This document shows positions 45,644 to 56,768 of a DNA stretch of 64,000 nucleotides, piece by piece. Every line of letters begins with the position of its first letter. Position 1 is the stretch's first letter. The translations under genes were made by a program, and so were the position numbers. The notes under the pieces were generated by a model. The model was not told where the DNA came from. It made no database searches and worked only from the letters and a program-made list of their open reading frames with translations. This DNA comes from Paraburkholderia flava (lineage in GTDB: Bacteria; Pseudomonadota; Gammaproteobacteria; Burkholderiales; Burkholderiaceae): assembly GCF_004359985.1 (NCBI RefSeq), contig NZ_SMRO01000002.1, forward strand, positions 1,375,135-1,439,134, in the 5' to 3' direction.

Positions 45644-47752
45644 TCAGAACGACTCGTGCGGCTCCATATAACGCCATTGTCCCTGCGGTAACGAGCCGAG
45701 TGCGACATTGCCGATCCGAACGCGCTTGAGGCCGACGACCTGCAGGCCGACCGCCTCACACATCCGGCGGATCTGCCGCTTCTTGCCTTCGCGCAGCACG
45801 AAGCGCAACTGCTCGCCGTTCTGCCAGTCGACGAGCGCGGGTTTCAGCGGCACGTCGTCGAGCGACAGGCCGTGACGCAGCAACTCTAGACTCTCCGCCG
45901 GGAAGCGGCTCTCGACATCGGTGTCGACGTCGTCGTAAGTCACGCGGACGAGATACTCCTTGTCGACATCCGAATGCTCGCCGATCAACTGCTTCGCGAC
46001 GCGGCCGTCCTGCGTCAGCACCAGCAGCCCGGTCGAATCGATGTCGAGACGACCGGCCGGCGCGAGCGCGCGCAGATGCACGTGCGCGAAGCGGATCGCG
46101 GAGCGGTCGCCGGCCCAGTGATGCTCCGGCGAGATCAGCGTGACCGCCGGCTCGTAGCCGTCTTCGGCCTGACCCGATACGTAGCCGACCGGCTTGTGTA
46201 TGAGGATCGTGACCAGTCGCGCCTGAATGGCCTGCGCAGCGGGGTCGATCTCGATGCGCTGATCGGGATGGACCTTCGTGCCGAGCGTGTCGATCCGCAC
46301 ACCGTCGACGAGCACCCAGCCTTTCTCGATCCACTCGTCGGCTTCGCGGCGCGAGCAGAGGCCGAGTTCGGACATGCGCTTCGACAGGCGCAGCGTGCCC
46401 GGCGCGTCTTCGAAATCCTGCGGCTCTACGTGTTTTTTCGGCGCTTCGTCGGGCTCGCGGCGCGGGGCGCGGGGCTTTGCTGCGCGCGGGGCGTCGTCGT
46501 CGTTCTTGCGGGTGGTTGCACGAGGGGCGCGGGCCGGGCGATCGTCGGCCGATGCGCGCGGTGCGCGGGCTGGGCGGTCCTCGCGATCCCCGTATGTCGT
46601 GCTCTTTACCGGCTGCGCGAAGCGGCGTTCGCCGCGCGCGGGAGCGGCGCCGCGTTCGCTGGTCGAGCGCGGTGCGCGTGTGAAATCGCGATCGCGACTG
46701 CGCGGGGCGTCGGTGCGGTCGGCTGTGCTGCGTCGAGGGGCGTCGCTGGTGCGGCTGCGTTCGCCATCGACACGTCGGCGCGGTTCGTCGGAGCGGTTGC
46801 GTTCTCCGGCCGGACTGCGACGCTCCTTATCGAAACTTCCGCGCTCACCTTCGGCACGTCGGTGTGGTTCGGTGGAACGACTACGGTCGCGTGCGGGACC
46901 GCGACGTTCTGCGCCGAAACTTCCACGTTCGCCGTCAGCACGTCGACGAGGTTCGGTCGAGCGGCTACGTTCTCCTGCGGGACCGCGACGTTCCGCGCTG
47001 AAACTTCCGCGCTCACCGTCAGCACGCCCACGCGGTTCGGCGGAACGGCTGCGCTCTCCAGCAGGACCGCGACGTTCCGCGCTGAAACTTCCGCGCTCGC
47101 CATCGGCACGTCCACGGGGGGCGGCAGAGCGACTGCGTTCGCCATCGGGCCGCCGACGTTCTGCATCGAAGCGCCCACGCTCACCGTCGGCGCGTTTGCG
47201 CGGCTCATCGGTGCGGCTACGGTCGCCGCCGGGACGACGCTCCGCATCGAAGCGCCCACGTTCACCAGCAGGCTTCGGACGATCGCTATCGAAACGGCGC
47301 GGTGCGCCCTCCGCACGACGCGGCTTCGCGGACGCGTCGTCACGCGGGGGACGATCCTTCGCCGCGTAACGGGGTGATGCACCGGTCGCACTGCGGTCGG
47401 TCGGGCGGCGTTCGCGATCCGGTGCTGCGTCGGGACGCGGGCTTCGAGCGGCCGCACCGCCTGCGGACGGCGAACGCTCGCGTCGCGTATCGTCGCTGCC
47501 TGAGCGGGCAAACCCGCTTGCAGGGCGTTTACTGGCACCTGCACCTGCCGCACCTGTACGCGGCGCAGCACTTTTAGCCGCCGACGTTCTCGCCGGCGCG
47601 CCCTTTGCGGCAGCCCCTTTAGACCCGCCTTCGTTTGCAGACTTACCCGGCGCGGCGCGCACCGGTTTGCGTGCCGACGCGCTGCCGAAACGCACAGGGG
47701 CGCGTTCCGGCGTAGCCGGCCGCGGATGCTTCGCTGTCAATTTGACTCGCAT
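45644..47752 (-). CDS. rRNA pseudouridine synthase (RsuA/RluB/RluF family) with repetitive basic N-terminus
   Basis: A 702-residue protein, about 2.5 times the usual family size. The enzyme is the C-terminal 250 residues: an S4 RNA-binding domain (about 453-500), then the synthase domain with the G-R-L-D motif and catalytic Asp570, and K-R-Q-I-R-R-M-C near 660. Similarity seems highest to RluF/RluB enzymes of 23S rRNA. The first 450 residues are Arg/Ser/Ala-rich and include at least five 28-residue tandem repeats (183-322) with degenerate copies on either side. This looks disordered and RNA-binding. It begins 6 bp after glnD. Confidence 0.88.
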   Translation of the reverse strand: MRVKLTAKHPRPATPERAPVRFGSASARKPVRAAPGKSANEGGSKGAAAKGAPARTSAAKSAAPRTGAAGAGASKRPASGFARSGSDDTRRERSPSAGGAAARSPRPDAAPDRERRPTDRSATGASPRYAAKDRPPRDDASAKPRRAEGAPRRFDSDRPKPAGERGRFDAERRPGGDRSRTDEPRKRADGERGRFDAERRRPDGERSRSAAPRGRADGERGSFSAERRGPAGERSRSAEPRGRADGERGSFSAERRGPAGERSRSTEPRRRADGERGSFGAERRGPARDRSRSTEPHRRAEGERGSFDKERRSPAGERNRSDEPRRRVDGERSRTSDAPRRSTADRTDAPRSRDRDFTRAPRSTSERGAAPARGERRFAQPVKSTTYGDREDRPARAPRASADDRPARAPRATTRKNDDDAPRAAKPRAPRREPDEAPKKHVEPQDFEDAPGTLRLSKRMSELGLCSRREADEWIEKGWVLVDGVRIDTLGTKVHPDQRIEIDPAAQAIQARLVTILIHKPVGYVSGQAEDGYEPAVTLISPEHHWAGDRSAIRFAHVHLRALAPAGRLDIDSTGLLVLTQDGRVAKQLIGEHSDVDKEYLVRVTYDDVDTDVESRFPAESLELLRHGLSLDDVPLKPALVDWQNGEQLRFVLREGKKRQIRRMCEAVGLQVVGLKRVRIGNVALGSLPQGQWRYMEPHESF
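46787..47206 (-). repeat. Coding tandem repeat, five 84-bp units
   Basis: Five consecutive 28-codon units in the pseudouridine synthase N-terminus, residues 183-322. The core pattern is E-P-R-x-R-A-D-G-E-R-G-S-F, then a second half with E-R-R-x-P-A-G-E-R-S-R-S. A degenerate unit precedes (155-182) and a partial one follows (323-338). Unit length is a multiple of three, so copy-number change would keep the frame. Confidence 0.85.
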
Positions 47753-47758
47753 GGAATC

Positions 47759-50338
47759 TCACACTGCGATCGCGCGCAGCAGTTCGGTTTCGACCTGAAT
47801 TTGCAGGCGGTTGTCCGAGAGGCCGTATCCATCCAGCAGGAAAACGTCCTCGACGCGTTCGCCGAGCGTATTGATCCGCGCCGCGTGGACGCCGACCCGA
47901 TGCTCGGCCAGCACGCGCGCGATCGAATACAGAAGGCCTGGCCGGTCGTTCGCCGACACGGACAGGATGTAGTACTGGCCGCGCTCGTCGGCCCGCAGGT
48001 CGACGCGCGGCGTAACGGGAAACGTACGCGAGAGTCGCGACAGGCGACCCTTCGACGGTTCCGGCAACAATGTGCCGCCGGCCGTCAGCCGGGCGGCGAG
48101 TTCCTGTTCGACCAGGTTCGCGATGTCGCGGTAATGCACGTCGCGCTCGGTGTGCGCGACGAGAAAATTGTCGAGCGCGTAGCCGTGCCGCGTCGTGCTG
48201 ACGCGTGCATCGAGCACCGACAGTCCGTTGCGGTCGAAATACGCACAGATGCCGGCGAACAGGTCGGGGCGGTCCTGCACGTAGACGAGCACCTGCAGCG
48301 CTTCGCCGATCGGCGACGGCCGCGCGCGGACAAGCGGCGTCGGCGTATCGACGTAGCGGTACAGCACGCGGGTCTGCCACGCGATATCGGCGGCGTCGTG
48401 ACGCAGGAAGTAGCCGACGTCGAGCTTGTCCCACAGCGCGCGATGCGCGTTCTCCGGCACCGTCTCGAGCCGCAGCAGCGTGAGCGCTTCTTCCTGACGC
48501 GACTTGAGTTCCGAATGCGCATCGGGACGCGCGCCGCCGAGCACTGCGAGCGTCGCGCGGTACAGGTCTTCGAGCAGCTTGCCTTTCCACGTGTTCCAGA
48601 CCTTCGGGCTGGTACCGCGGATGTCGGCGACGGTCAGCAGATAAAGCGTGGTCAGCCGACGTTCGCTGCCCACCAGTTCCGCAAAACGCTTGATGACTTC
48701 CGGATCGCTCGTGTCCTGCTTCTGTGCGACCTGGCTCATCGTCAGATGATGCTCGACGAGCCACACGACGAGCGCCGAATCTTCCGCATTGATGTCGTGC
48801 TCGCGGCAGAAGCGGCGAGCATCGGCCATGCCGAGCTTCGAGTGATCGCCGCCGCGGCCCTTCGCGATGTCGTGGAAGAGCGCTGCCACGTAGAGCACCC
48901 ACGGTCGCTCGAGGTTGGCGATCAGCTGGCTGCAGAACTGATACTCGTGTGCATGTTCGGCGACCGCGAAGCGGCGCAGATTGCGCAGCACCATCAGGAT
49001 GTGCTGATCGACCGTGTAGACGTGATACAGGTCGTGCTGCATCTGTCCGACGATGCGCCGGAAGTTCAGCAGATAGCGGCCGAGCACGCTCGTCTGGTTC
49101 ATCAGCCGCAGCGCGTGCGTGATGCCTTCCGGCTGCTGCAGGATTTCCATGAACTGACGGCGGTTCACCGGGTCGCGGCGCCAGTGCTGATCCATCGTGT
49201 CGCGCGCGTTGTAGAGCGCGCGCAGCGTGCGCGCGGACAGCCCTTTGACGCCACGGATTTTCTCGTACAGCAGGAACGCTTCGAGGATCGCCTGCGGTTC
49301 GCGTTCGAACACATCGTCGCTCGCGATTTCGAGCATGCCCTGCTTTTCGACGAAGCGGTCCGACAGCACGCGCGTGATGCCGCTCGTGTTCGGGAACAGC
49401 TGCGCCTCGGTGTTCTGGATCAGAATTGTAGTCAGCTGCGTGACGGCTTTTGCGGCCCAGTAGTAGCGGCGCATCAGCTGTTCGCTCGCGCGCTTCGCGG
49501 CCGTCGGCTCGTAACCGAAGCTGGCCGCGGTGGCATTCTGCAGATCGAAGACGAGGATGTCCTGACGACGTCCTGCAATCACATGCAACCGCGCGCGGAG
49601 GGTTTTCAGAAACGCTTCGTTGCGGCGCAGTTCGCGCGCTTCGCGGCCGGTGATCAGTCCGCGCGCATCGAGTTCGCGCCAGCTGCTGCCGAAGCCGGCC
49701 GCCTGCGTGACCCAGAGGATCAACTGCAGATCGCGCAGGCCGCCCGGACTTTCCTTGACGTTCGGCTCGAGCGAGTACGGCGTGTCCTGGAATTTCGCGT
49801 GGCGCTGGCGCATTTCCAGCACCTTCGCCTGGAAGAATGCACGCGGATCGAGTGCGTCGCGGTAGCGCTGCGCGAAGCCATCAGCGAGCGACGTGCTGCC
49901 GACGATGCGGCGTGCCTCGAGCAGCGAGGTTCGCACGGTGATGTCGTTGGCGGCTTCCTCGAGACATTGCTCGACCGTGCGCACGCTGCTGCCGAGTTCG
50001 AGCCCGAGGTCCCACGCGAGGCCGATGAAGCGCTCGAGACACCCCTCGATCTGCGGGCTCGGACCGTCGGGCAGCAGTACGAGGATGTCGATATCGGAGT
50101 AGGGCGCGAGTTCGCCGCGGCCATAGCCGCCGACGGCCAGCAGCGCGAGCGACGACGGCAACTCGCACGCGGCCCACGCGCCGCGCAACGCGGTATCGGT
50201 GAGACGCGCGAGCGAGCGCATCAGCGTGTCGACGTTGCCTGCCGTCCGGAAGCGTTCGAGTAGCGCGGTCTTGGCCGTCTTGTAGTCAGCCTTGAGCGAC
50301 GTGGCACTGAACAGAGGAACAACCGGGACGCTACTCAT
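47759..50338 (-). CDS. glnD: Bifunctional PII uridylyltransferase/uridylyl-removing enzyme
   Basis: An 859-residue nitrogen sensor that adds UMP to PII proteins when glutamine is low and removes it when high. The N-terminal nucleotidyltransferase motif [15 protein letters not shown] is followed by an HD hydrolase domain with [11 protein letters not shown], and two C-terminal ACT domains that bind glutamine. Start at 50338 chosen over a GTG two codons earlier. It lies between map and the pseudouridine synthase gene, all on the minus strand with short gaps. Confidence 0.97.
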   Translation of the reverse strand: MSSVPVVPLFSATSLKADYKTAKTALLERFRTAGNVDTLMRSLARLTDTALRGAWAACELPSSLALLAVGGYGRGELAPYSDIDILVLLPDGPSPQIEGCLERFIGLAWDLGLELGSSVRTVEQCLEEAANDITVRTSLLEARRIVGSTSLADGFAQRYRDALDPRAFFQAKVLEMRQRHAKFQDTPYSLEPNVKESPGGLRDLQLILWVTQAAGFGSSWRELDARGLITGREARELRRNEAFLKTLRARLHVIAGRRQDILVFDLQNATAASFGYEPTAAKRASEQLMRRYYWAAKAVTQLTTILIQNTEAQLFPNTSGITRVLSDRFVEKQGMLEIASDDVFEREPQAILEAFLLYEKIRGVKGLSARTLRALYNARDTMDQHWRRDPVNRRQFMEILQQPEGITHALRLMNQTSVLGRYLLNFRRIVGQMQHDLYHVYTVDQHILMVLRNLRRFAVAEHAHEYQFCSQLIANLERPWVLYVAALFHDIAKGRGGDHSKLGMADARRFCREHDINAEDSALVVWLVEHHLTMSQVAQKQDTSDPEVIKRFAELVGSERRLTTLYLLTVADIRGTSPKVWNTWKGKLLEDLYRATLAVLGGARPDAHSELKSRQEEALTLLRLETVPENAHRALWDKLDVGYFLRHDAADIAWQTRVLYRYVDTPTPLVRARPSPIGEALQVLVYVQDRPDLFAGICAYFDRNGLSVLDARVSTTRHGYALDNFLVAHTERDVHYRDIANLVEQELAARLTAGGTLLPEPSKGRLSRLSRTFPVTPRVDLRADERGQYYILSVSANDRPGLLYSIARVLAEHRVGVHAARINTLGERVEDVFLLDGYGLSDNRLQIQVETELLRAIAV

Positions 50339-50378
50339 GGGCACACGGCGGACGGGAAGCGGACGAGGGACGAAGGCG

Positions 50379-51188
50379 TCAGGCGGTCGCGGCGACGAGC
50401 GCCGGCCGGGCGGGCGTGCCGGCGGAGACCGTCAGCACGTCGTGACCGGTTTCCGTCACGAGGATGGTGTGTTCCCACTGCGCGGACAGGCTGCGGTCCT
50501 TGGTCTTCACGGTCCACTGATCGGGCATCGTGCGGATGTCGCGACGGCCCGCGTTGATCATCGGCTCGATCGTGAAGATCATGCCGGTCTGCAGTTCGAG
50601 ACCGGTGCCGGGGCGACCGTAATGGAGAATTTGCGGATCTTCATGGAACACCGTGCCGATGCCGTGACCGCAGTATTCGCGCACGACGCTGTAGCCCTGC
50701 GCTTCCGCATGCCGCTGGATCGCATGGCCGATGTCGCCGAGATGCGCGCCGGGGCGCACCTGCTCGATGCCGAGCCACATGCATTCGTAGGTAGTCTGCA
50801 CGAGCCGCTTCGCGAGAATCGATCCTTCGCCGACGATAAACATCCGGCTCGTATCGCCGAAGTAGCCGTTCTTGATCACGGTGATGTCGATGTTCAGCGC
50901 GTCGCCGTTTTTCAGCGTCTTCTCGCCGGGGATGCCGTGACAGATCACATCGTTGACGGAAATGCAGGTGGCTTTCGGGTACGGCGGATAGCCGGGCGGC
51001 TGGTAGTTGAGCGGCGCGGGCACCGTGCCCTGGTCGTTCAGCATGTATTCGTGACACAGGCGATCGAGTTCGGCAGTCGTGGCGCCCGCCTTGACGAACG
51101 GTGTGATGTAGTCGAGCACCTCGCTCGCGAGGCGGCAGGCGACGCGCATCTGCGCGATATCGTGTTCGTTTTTGATCGTAATAGCCAT
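50379..51188 (-). CDS. map: Methionine aminopeptidase, type I
   Basis: A 269-residue metalloprotease that removes the initiator methionine from nascent proteins. The five metal ligands are recognisable in [25 protein letters not shown] and E-H-T. Length is type Ia. It diverges from rpsB with 471 bp between, the common arrangement in proteobacteria, and is followed by glnD 40 bp later. Confidence 0.97.
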   Translation of the reverse strand: MAITIKNEHDIAQMRVACRLASEVLDYITPFVKAGATTAELDRLCHEYMLNDQGTVPAPLNYQPPGYPPYPKATCISVNDVICHGIPGEKTLKNGDALNIDITVIKNGYFGDTSRMFIVGEGSILAKRLVQTTYECMWLGIEQVRPGAHLGDIGHAIQRHAEAQGYSVVREYCGHGIGTVFHEDPQILHYGRPGTGLELQTGMIFTIEPMINAGRRDIRTMPDQWTVKTKDRSLSAQWEHTILVTETGHDVLTVSAGTPARPALVAATA

Positions 51189-51659
51189 GTGACGTGCCTG
51201 AAATGCGGTCTATCTGGCGAATTATCGCACCATATCGAGGGTGCCGCTGGCTTTTGAAGGCCTTCGGACGATCCCGGAGCGGCGGTGATGGCCGCGCCTG
51301 CTGCGGCTCATCCCGGGCGATTGGGCGGCTTGAGCCGGCCGATAGTCCCGTGCTATAATCGAAGGCTAAGTCGCTCTCTGTTTTTACGGTTTGGATCGTC
51401 TCCGGTATCTCTGGATCGGTCACAGGCCAGCAGAAAAGCAAAGAGCGGCGGATGCGGTTCACGCGGCGGGCGCTTCCTGCGCCGCGCGGGCCGGAGAGCG
51501 TCGGGGCATGGAGTCCGTGGCCCGGCATCTCGAAGAAATACAGGCAGCACATTCGCAAGCCGGCGCACCCAGGGTGTCCGCGGCGTCGAGCCTTCGAGAG
51601 CGAAGGCCGCGCGGCAGATGCAGCAGCCGGTTTAAGACCCAACCCTCGCGGAGATTTAC
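51189..51659. other. map/rpsB divergent region with long rpsB leader
   Basis: A 471-bp gap. After the rpsB promoter at 51330-51359 the transcript would carry about 290 nt of untranslated leader. It is GC-rich with several potential stems, and I see no convincing leader peptide. In many bacteria ribosomal protein S2 represses its own operon through this region (known); whether an S2-binding structure exists here needs folding and alignment. Confidence 0.45.
51330..51359 (+). promoter_or_regulatory. Promoter of rpsB
   Basis: TTGAGC (51330-51335), an 18-bp spacer and a perfect TATAAT (51354-51359), with TG one base upstream of the -10 (extended -10). It drives the rpsB-tsf transcript. Confidence 0.7.
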
Positions 51660-52412
51660 ATGGCAGTTACCATGCGTCAAATGCTGGAAGCCGGTGTCCA
51701 CTTTGGTCACCAGACGCGCTTCTGGAATCCCAAAATGGCCCCGTTCATTTTCGGCCATCGCAACAAGATTCACATCATCAACCTCGAAAAGACGCTGCCG
51801 ATGTACAACGACGCGCTGAAGTACGTGCGTCAACTGGCAGCGAACCGCGGCACGATCCTGTTTGTCGGCACGAAGCGTCAATCGCGCGACACGATCGCCG
51901 AAGAGGCACAACGCGCCGGCATGCCGTTCGTCAACGCGCGCTGGCTCGGCGGCATGCTGACCAACTTCAAGACGCTGAAGGTATCGATCAAGCGCCTGAA
52001 GGACATGGAAGCATCGCTCGAGGCCGGTGAAACCGAACGCATGAGCAAGAAGGAAGCGCTGCTGTTCGAACGCGAAATGCTCAAGCTGCAGAAGTCGATC
52101 GGTGGCGTGAAGGACATGGGCGGCATTCCGGACGCGATCTTCGTGGTCGACGTCGGCTATCACAAGATTGCCGTGACCGAAGCGAACAAGCTCGGCATTC
52201 CGGTTATCGCAGTGGTCGATACGAACCACTCGCCGGAAGGCATCGACTACGTGATCCCGGGTAACGACGACGCGAGCAAGGCCGTTGCACTGTACGTGCA
52301 AGGCGCAGCCGACGCGATCCTCGAAGGCCGTGCGAACGCAGTGAACGAAGTGGTCCAGGCCGCACGCGGCGACGACGGCGACGAGTTCGTCGAGGTCAAC
52401 GCGGAAGCGTAA
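51660..52412 (+). CDS. rpsB: 30S ribosomal protein S2
   Basis: A 250-residue small-subunit protein. The N-terminal [13 protein letters not shown] segment and [10 protein letters not shown] motif are diagnostic. Length is normal. It is followed by tsf after a strong hairpin that probably sets the ratio of S2 to elongation factor Ts. Confidence 0.98.
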   Translation: MAVTMRQMLEAGVHFGHQTRFWNPKMAPFIFGHRNKIHIINLEKTLPMYNDALKYVRQLAANRGTILFVGTKRQSRDTIAEEAQRAGMPFVNARWLGGMLTNFKTLKVSIKRLKDMEASLEAGETERMSKKEALLFEREMLKLQKSIGGVKDMGGIPDAIFVVDVGYHKIAVTEANKLGIPVIAVVDTNHSPEGIDYVIPGNDDASKAVALYVQGAADAILEGRANAVNEVVQAARGDDGDEFVEVNAEA

Positions 52413-52429
52413 GCGACCCCGCGACCGGC

Positions 52430-52463
52430 AAAAAAGGGGGCTTTCTACAGGCCCCCTTTTTTT
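52430..52463 (+). terminator. Terminator/attenuator between rpsB and tsf
   Basis: A 12-bp stem, six A, GGGGGC and its complement GCCCCC, six T, with a 9-nt loop and a continuing T run. It lies between two genes that are usually cotranscribed and so likely acts as a partial terminator. Confidence 0.85.
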
Positions 52464-52584
52464 AAGTCATGTCGCTTTGATAGCTTGACCGGCGGTGCAG
52501 AAAAATCGCACCACACGGAAACGAATTCTTGCCGTCGGCATCGAATGCGGACGGCGTGTGAAAGACAGACTCTAGGAGCAGACG

Positions 52585-53466
52585 ATGGCGGCAATTACCG
52601 CAAGCATGGTGGCAGAACTGCGCGCGAAGACCGACGCGCCGATGATGGAATGCAAGAAGGCGCTGACGGAAGCCGACGGCGACATGGCGCGCGCTGAAGA
52701 GCTGCTGCGCGTGAAGCTGGGCAACAAGGCGAGCAAGGCTGCATCGCGTGTCACGGCTGAAGGCGTGATTTCGTCGTTCATCGGCGGCAACGCAGGTGCG
52801 ATCGTCGAACTGAACTGCGAAACCGACTTCGTTTCGAAGAACGACGACTTCCTCACGTTCTCGAAGACCGTCGCTGAACTGGTCGCGAAGCAGAACCCGG
52901 CTGACGTCGCCGCTCTTGCAGCACTGCCGCTCGAAGGCCAGACCGTCGACGCCGTGCGTCTCGCGCTCGTCGGCAAGATCGGTGAAAACCTGTCGATCCG
53001 CCGCTTCGTGCGTTTCGAAACGTCGAACCAGCTGGCCGCGTATCTGCACGGCACGCGCATCGGCGTGCTGGTCGAGTACACCGGCGCGGACGAGCAGGTC
53101 GGCAAGGACGTCGCGATGCACATCGCCGCGATGAAGCCGGTCTCGCTGTCGTCTGACGAAGTGCCGGCCGATCTGATCGCGAAGGAACGCAGCATCGCCG
53201 AACAGAAGGCCGCCGAATCGGGCAAGCCGGCTGAAATCGTCGCGAAGATGGTTGACGGCAGCGTGCAGAAGTATCTGAAGGAAGTGTCGCTGCTGAACCA
53301 GCCGTTCGTGAAGAACGACAAGCAAACCATCGAACAGATGCTGAAGGCCGCATCGACGTCGGTGCAGAAGTTCGCGCTGTTCGTGGTCGGCGAAGGCATC
53401 GAGAAGCGTCAGGACGACTTCGCTGCCGAAGTCGCCGCACAGGTCGCTGCTGCAAAGCAACAATAA
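52585..53466 (+). CDS. tsf: Elongation factor Ts
   Basis: A 293-residue guanine nucleotide exchange factor for EF-Tu. The [16 protein letters not shown] segment and the [10 protein letters not shown] motif (TDFV) are typical. AGGAG precedes the ATG at normal distance. It follows rpsB across an attenuator and precedes pyrH by 244 bp. Confidence 0.98.
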   Translation: MAAITASMVAELRAKTDAPMMECKKALTEADGDMARAEELLRVKLGNKASKAASRVTAEGVISSFIGGNAGAIVELNCETDFVSKNDDFLTFSKTVAELVAKQNPADVAALAALPLEGQTVDAVRLALVGKIGENLSIRRFVRFETSNQLAAYLHGTRIGVLVEYTGADEQVGKDVAMHIAAMKPVSLSSDEVPADLIAKERSIAEQKAAESGKPAEIVAKMVDGSVQKYLKEVSLLNQPFVKNDKQTIEQMLKAASTSVQKFALFVVGEGIEKRQDDFAAEVAAQVAAAKQQ

Positions 53467-53710
53467 GCGTCGGCGCGTCATCGCGCGACGCAATCCTGGT
53501 CGTATCGTCGTACCCGCGGCGGGGCAAGAGCCTGCCGCGGACGGCAGCGCCGCAAGGTCTGCCGCGGGTTTGATCCTCGCGGCACGTCCGTCCCGAGAGG
53601 CCTCAGGGCCTATCAATTTGGCGACGCTTGCCGGAATCAGCGTTTCACCCCTACATTAGTTCCTTGTTGTTGCCCCTAGTTGCCCCGTTCCGCGCGATCT
53701 GGATACCTCT

Positions 53711-54424
53711 ATGCCCACTGCCTACAAACGCGTTCTCCTCAAACTTTCCGGTGAAGCTCTGATGGGCGAGGATGCTTTCGGCATCAATCGCGCAACGATC
53801 GAAGGCATGGTGGCGGACGTGGCCGAGGTAGTGCGGCTGGGCACGCAGCTCGCCGTCGTGATCGGCGGGGGCAATATCTTCCGCGGTGTCGCGGGCGGCG
53901 CAGCCGGTATGGACCGTGCGACGGCGGACTACATGGGGATGCTTGCCACGATGATGAACGCGCTCGCGCTGCAGGACGCAATGCGTCATGCGGGCATCGA
54001 GGCGCGCGTGCAGTCCGCGCTGCGGATGGATCAGGTCGTCGAGCCGTACATCCGGCCGCGCGCGATCCGTCAGCTCGAGGAAGGTAAGGTCGTGATCTTC
54101 GCGGCCGGCACGGGCAATCCGTTCTTCACGACCGATACTGCCGCCGCGTTGCGCGGTTCGGAAATCGGCGCGGAAGTCGTGCTGAAGGCGACCAAGGTGG
54201 ACGGCGTCTATTCGGCCGATCCGAAGAAAGACCCGACCGCGACGCGCTACACGACGATCAGCTTCGACGAAGCGATCGGCCGTAACCTGCAGGTGATGGA
54301 CGCCACCGCGTTCGCGCTGTGCCGCGACCAGAAGCTGCCGATCCGCGTGTTCTCGATTCTCAAGGCAGGCGCGCTCAAACGCATCATCATGGGTGAGGAC
54401 GAAGGCACGCTCGTCCACGTGTAA
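53711..54424 (+). CDS. pyrH: Uridylate kinase
   Basis: A 237-residue amino-acid-kinase-fold enzyme that phosphorylates UMP to UDP. The [10 protein letters not shown] start, G-G-G-N-I-F-R-G loop and [10 protein letters not shown] motif match PyrH. It is active as a hexamer and controlled by GTP and UTP in other bacteria (known). The order tsf-pyrH-frr-uppS is widely conserved. Confidence 0.98.
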   Translation: MPTAYKRVLLKLSGEALMGEDAFGINRATIEGMVADVAEVVRLGTQLAVVIGGGNIFRGVAGGAAGMDRATADYMGMLATMMNALALQDAMRHAGIEARVQSALRMDQVVEPYIRPRAIRQLEEGKVVIFAAGTGNPFFTTDTAAALRGSEIGAEVVLKATKVDGVYSADPKKDPTATRYTTISFDEAIGRNLQVMDATAFALCRDQKLPIRVFSILKAGALKRIIMGEDEGTLVHV

Positions 54425-54522
54425 ACTCGCTGTCGGAAATTGTGGGTTCGAACGCGGGCAAGAGCCGCCGCTTGATGCGCGCAGGCCAGCCCGCACCGTT
54501 TTGAAGGTCCGGAGGTTCAAAC

Positions 54523-55083
54523 ATGTCTGTAGCTGACGTCAAGAAGGGCGCTGAGCAGAAAATGCAGCGCTCGATCGATGCATTCAAGAACGATCTGTCG
54601 AAGATCCGCACAGGCCGTGCGCACACCGGTCTGCTCGATCACATCCAGGTCGATTACTACGGTTCGCCGGTGCCGATCTCGCAGGTCGCGAACCTGACGC
54701 TCGTCGATGCGCGCACGATCGGCGTGCAGCCGTGGGAAAAGAAGATGGTGCAGGTCGTCGAAAAGGCGATCCGCGAATCGGATCTCGGACTGAATCCGGC
54801 CACCGCCGGCGACCAGATCCGCGTGCCGATGCCCGCGCTCACCGAAGAGCGTCGTCGCGAATTGACGAAGGTCGTCAAGAGCGAAGGCGAAACGGCCAGG
54901 GTCGCCGTGCGCAACCTGCGCCGCGACGCGAACGAGCAGTTGAAGAAGCTCGTGAAGGACAAGGAAATTTCCGAAGACGACGAGCGTCGCGCAGGTGATG
55001 ACGTGCAGAAGCTGACGGACCGTTTCGTCAGCGAGATCGAAGCGCTCGTGCAGTCGAAAGAAGCCGAGATCATGAAGGTGTGA
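54523..55083 (+). CDS. frr: Ribosome recycling factor
   Basis: A 186-residue tRNA-mimic protein that splits post-termination ribosomes together with EF-G. The R-T-G-R-A-H segment, the P-L-x-Q-like I-S-Q-V-A-N-L and the [15 protein letters not shown] motif are present. Length is standard. GGAGG precedes the ATG. It lies 98 bp after pyrH. Confidence 0.98.
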   Translation: MSVADVKKGAEQKMQRSIDAFKNDLSKIRTGRAHTGLLDHIQVDYYGSPVPISQVANLTLVDARTIGVQPWEKKMVQVVEKAIRESDLGLNPATAGDQIRVPMPALTEERRRELTKVVKSEGETARVAVRNLRRDANEQLKKLVKDKEISEDDERRAGDDVQKLTDRFVSEIEALVQSKEAEIMKV

Positions 55084-55146
55084 TGCCTCGGGCATCGCAC
55101 CTTCAAGGTCCTCACTTCTTTATTTGCAGCCACTGTCCCGACGGCC

Positions 55147-55929
55147 ATGACCTATACCAGCTCAACCGTGCACGTGCCTGACGTCGCATCGGTGCCGCGA
55201 CATATCGCGATCATCATGGACGGCAACGGCCGTTGGGCGACGCAGCGTCGTTTGCCGCGCGTGGCGGGTCATACGCGCGGCGTCGACGCGGTGCGCGCAA
55301 CCGTCGAGGCATGCGCGCGCCAGGGCGTCGAATACCTGACGCTGTTCGCGTTCAGCTCGGAGAACTGGCGTCGCCCGAACGACGAAGTATCGTTCCTGAT
55401 GCGCCTCTTCGTCACCGCGCTCGAACGCGAGGTCGGCAAGCTGCACGCGAACGGGATCCGCTTGCGTGTGGTCGGCGATCTGTCGATGTTCGACCGCCGC
55501 ATCCAGGATCTGATTCGCCGTGCGGAAACCAAGACCGCGCGCAACACGCGTCTCACGCTGACCATCGCCGCGAACTACGGCGGCCGCTGGGACATCATGC
55601 AGGCCACCCGCAAGCTCGCCGAGCAATCGGCGCAAGCGGGCGAGGCAGTAGAGATCAGCGAGGAATCGTTCGCCGAGCATCTGGCGATGGCCTATGCGCC
55701 CGAGCCCGATCTCTTCATCCGGACCGGCGGCGAGCAACGCGTCAGCAACTTCCTGCTGTGGCAGCTCGCGTACACCGAGTTCTATTTCACCGACACCTTC
55801 TGGCCGGATTTCGATGCCGACGCGCTCGGCCGCGCGATGGCGTCCTATACCGAGCGCGAGCGCCGTTTCGGCCGTACGAGCGCCCAGCTCGAGCCGCAAT
55901 CGCAAAACGCCGATTCGCTTCCATGCTAA
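55147..55929 (+). CDS. uppS: Isoprenyl transferase (undecaprenyl diphosphate synthase)
   Basis: A 260-residue cis-prenyltransferase making the C55 carrier lipid for peptidoglycan and O-antigen. The catalytic Asp is in [10 protein letters not shown], followed by H-x3-G region (A-G-H-T-R-G-V) and the C-terminal [15 protein letters not shown] motif. The stop overlaps the cdsA start by 7 bp. Confidence 0.97.
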   Translation: MTYTSSTVHVPDVASVPRHIAIIMDGNGRWATQRRLPRVAGHTRGVDAVRATVEACARQGVEYLTLFAFSSENWRRPNDEVSFLMRLFVTALEREVGKLHANGIRLRVVGDLSMFDRRIQDLIRRAETKTARNTRLTLTIAANYGGRWDIMQATRKLAEQSAQAGEAVEISEESFAEHLAMAYAPEPDLFIRTGGEQRVSNFLLWQLAYTEFYFTDTFWPDFDADALGRAMASYTERERRFGRTSAQLEPQSQNADSLPC

Positions 55930-56744
55930 AGACCCGTGTCATCACGGCGGTCGTCCTGCTGGCGATCTTCCTGCCGGTCACGCTGTTCGCGCCGGTCGGC
56001 GCATTCGGCGCACTGATCGCATTCGTCGTCGTATTCGCCGCGTGGGAATGGGCGCGTCTGCTGAAGCTCGGCGGCGCGGGCCCGATCGTCTATGCGCTGA
56101 TCGCCGCGGTCGCACTGGTCGCGAGCACGCGGCTCGGCACTGGCCTGCAGTCACCGCGGCCGCTGTTCCAGGCGGCTGCCGTGTTCTGGGTGCTGGCCGG
56201 TCCGTTCGTGCTGCTGCGCAAGCCGACGCTCGCCGAAGGCGCATGGCGTCCGTTCCTGTTCCTCGCGGGCATCGTCGTGTTCGTCGCGTGCTGGCATGCG
56301 CTTGTCGCCGCGCGTATCGCCGGTGTGCCGTTCGTTCTGTCCCTGTTGCTTCTGGTCTGGCTCGCCGACATAGGCGCATACTTTGCCGGGAAAGCGTTCG
56401 GCCGCCACAAGCTGGCGCCGTCGATCAGTCCCGGCAAGACTTGGGAAGGCGCGGTCGGCGGCTGGCTGGCGGTGATGATCGTCGCGGTCCTCGCGGTGGC
56501 CGTACACACGTTCGATCCGACGCTGTACTCTGCGCTTTACGCGCAAATGGGCGGCCTGCGGACGCTCGTGGCGCTGACCGTGCTGGTCGCGTTCAGCGTC
56601 ATCGGCGACCTGTTCGAATCGATGCTGAAACGACAGGCCGGCGTGAAGGATTCCAGCGGTCTGCTGCCGGGACACGGCGGCGTACTCGATCGCATCGATG
56701 CATTGCTGCCGGTGCTGCCACTCGCAATGCTGCTGCTTGGCTAG
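55923..56744 (+). CDS. cdsA: Phosphatidate cytidylyltransferase
   Basis: A 273-residue integral membrane enzyme that makes CDP-diacylglycerol from phosphatidic acid and CTP. It has about eight hydrophobic segments and the C-terminal signature spanning [13 protein letters not shown] then [12 protein letters not shown] and D-R-I-D. The start at 55923 overlaps the uppS stop by 7 bp, indicating coupled translation. Confidence 0.96.
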   Translation: MLKTRVITAVVLLAIFLPVTLFAPVGAFGALIAFVVVFAAWEWARLLKLGGAGPIVYALIAAVALVASTRLGTGLQSPRPLFQAAAVFWVLAGPFVLLRKPTLAEGAWRPFLFLAGIVVFVACWHALVAARIAGVPFVLSLLLLVWLADIGAYFAGKAFGRHKLAPSISPGKTWEGAVGGWLAVMIVAVLAVAVHTFDPTLYSALYAQMGGLRTLVALTVLVAFSVIGDLFESMLKRQAGVKDSSGLLPGHGGVLDRIDALLPVLPLAMLLLG

Positions 56745-56768
56745 AGCCGCTCGGCTAGAGAAAGATAC

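Noticed and set aside
46787..47206. 84-bp repeats considered as a CRISPR array
   Set aside because: Units are contiguous, coding, in frame and lack unique spacers; no cas genes nearby.
45974..47377. Two long plus-strand open frames (45974-47377 and 46278-47369) opposite the pseudouridine synthase
   Set aside because: They arise because the repeat array lacks stops in several frames. They have no start signal or domain, and the minus-strand frame has the enzyme motifs.
47726..50263. 845-codon plus-strand frame opposite glnD
   Set aside because: Antisense shadow of GlnD, whose nucleotidyltransferase, HD and ACT domains are clear.
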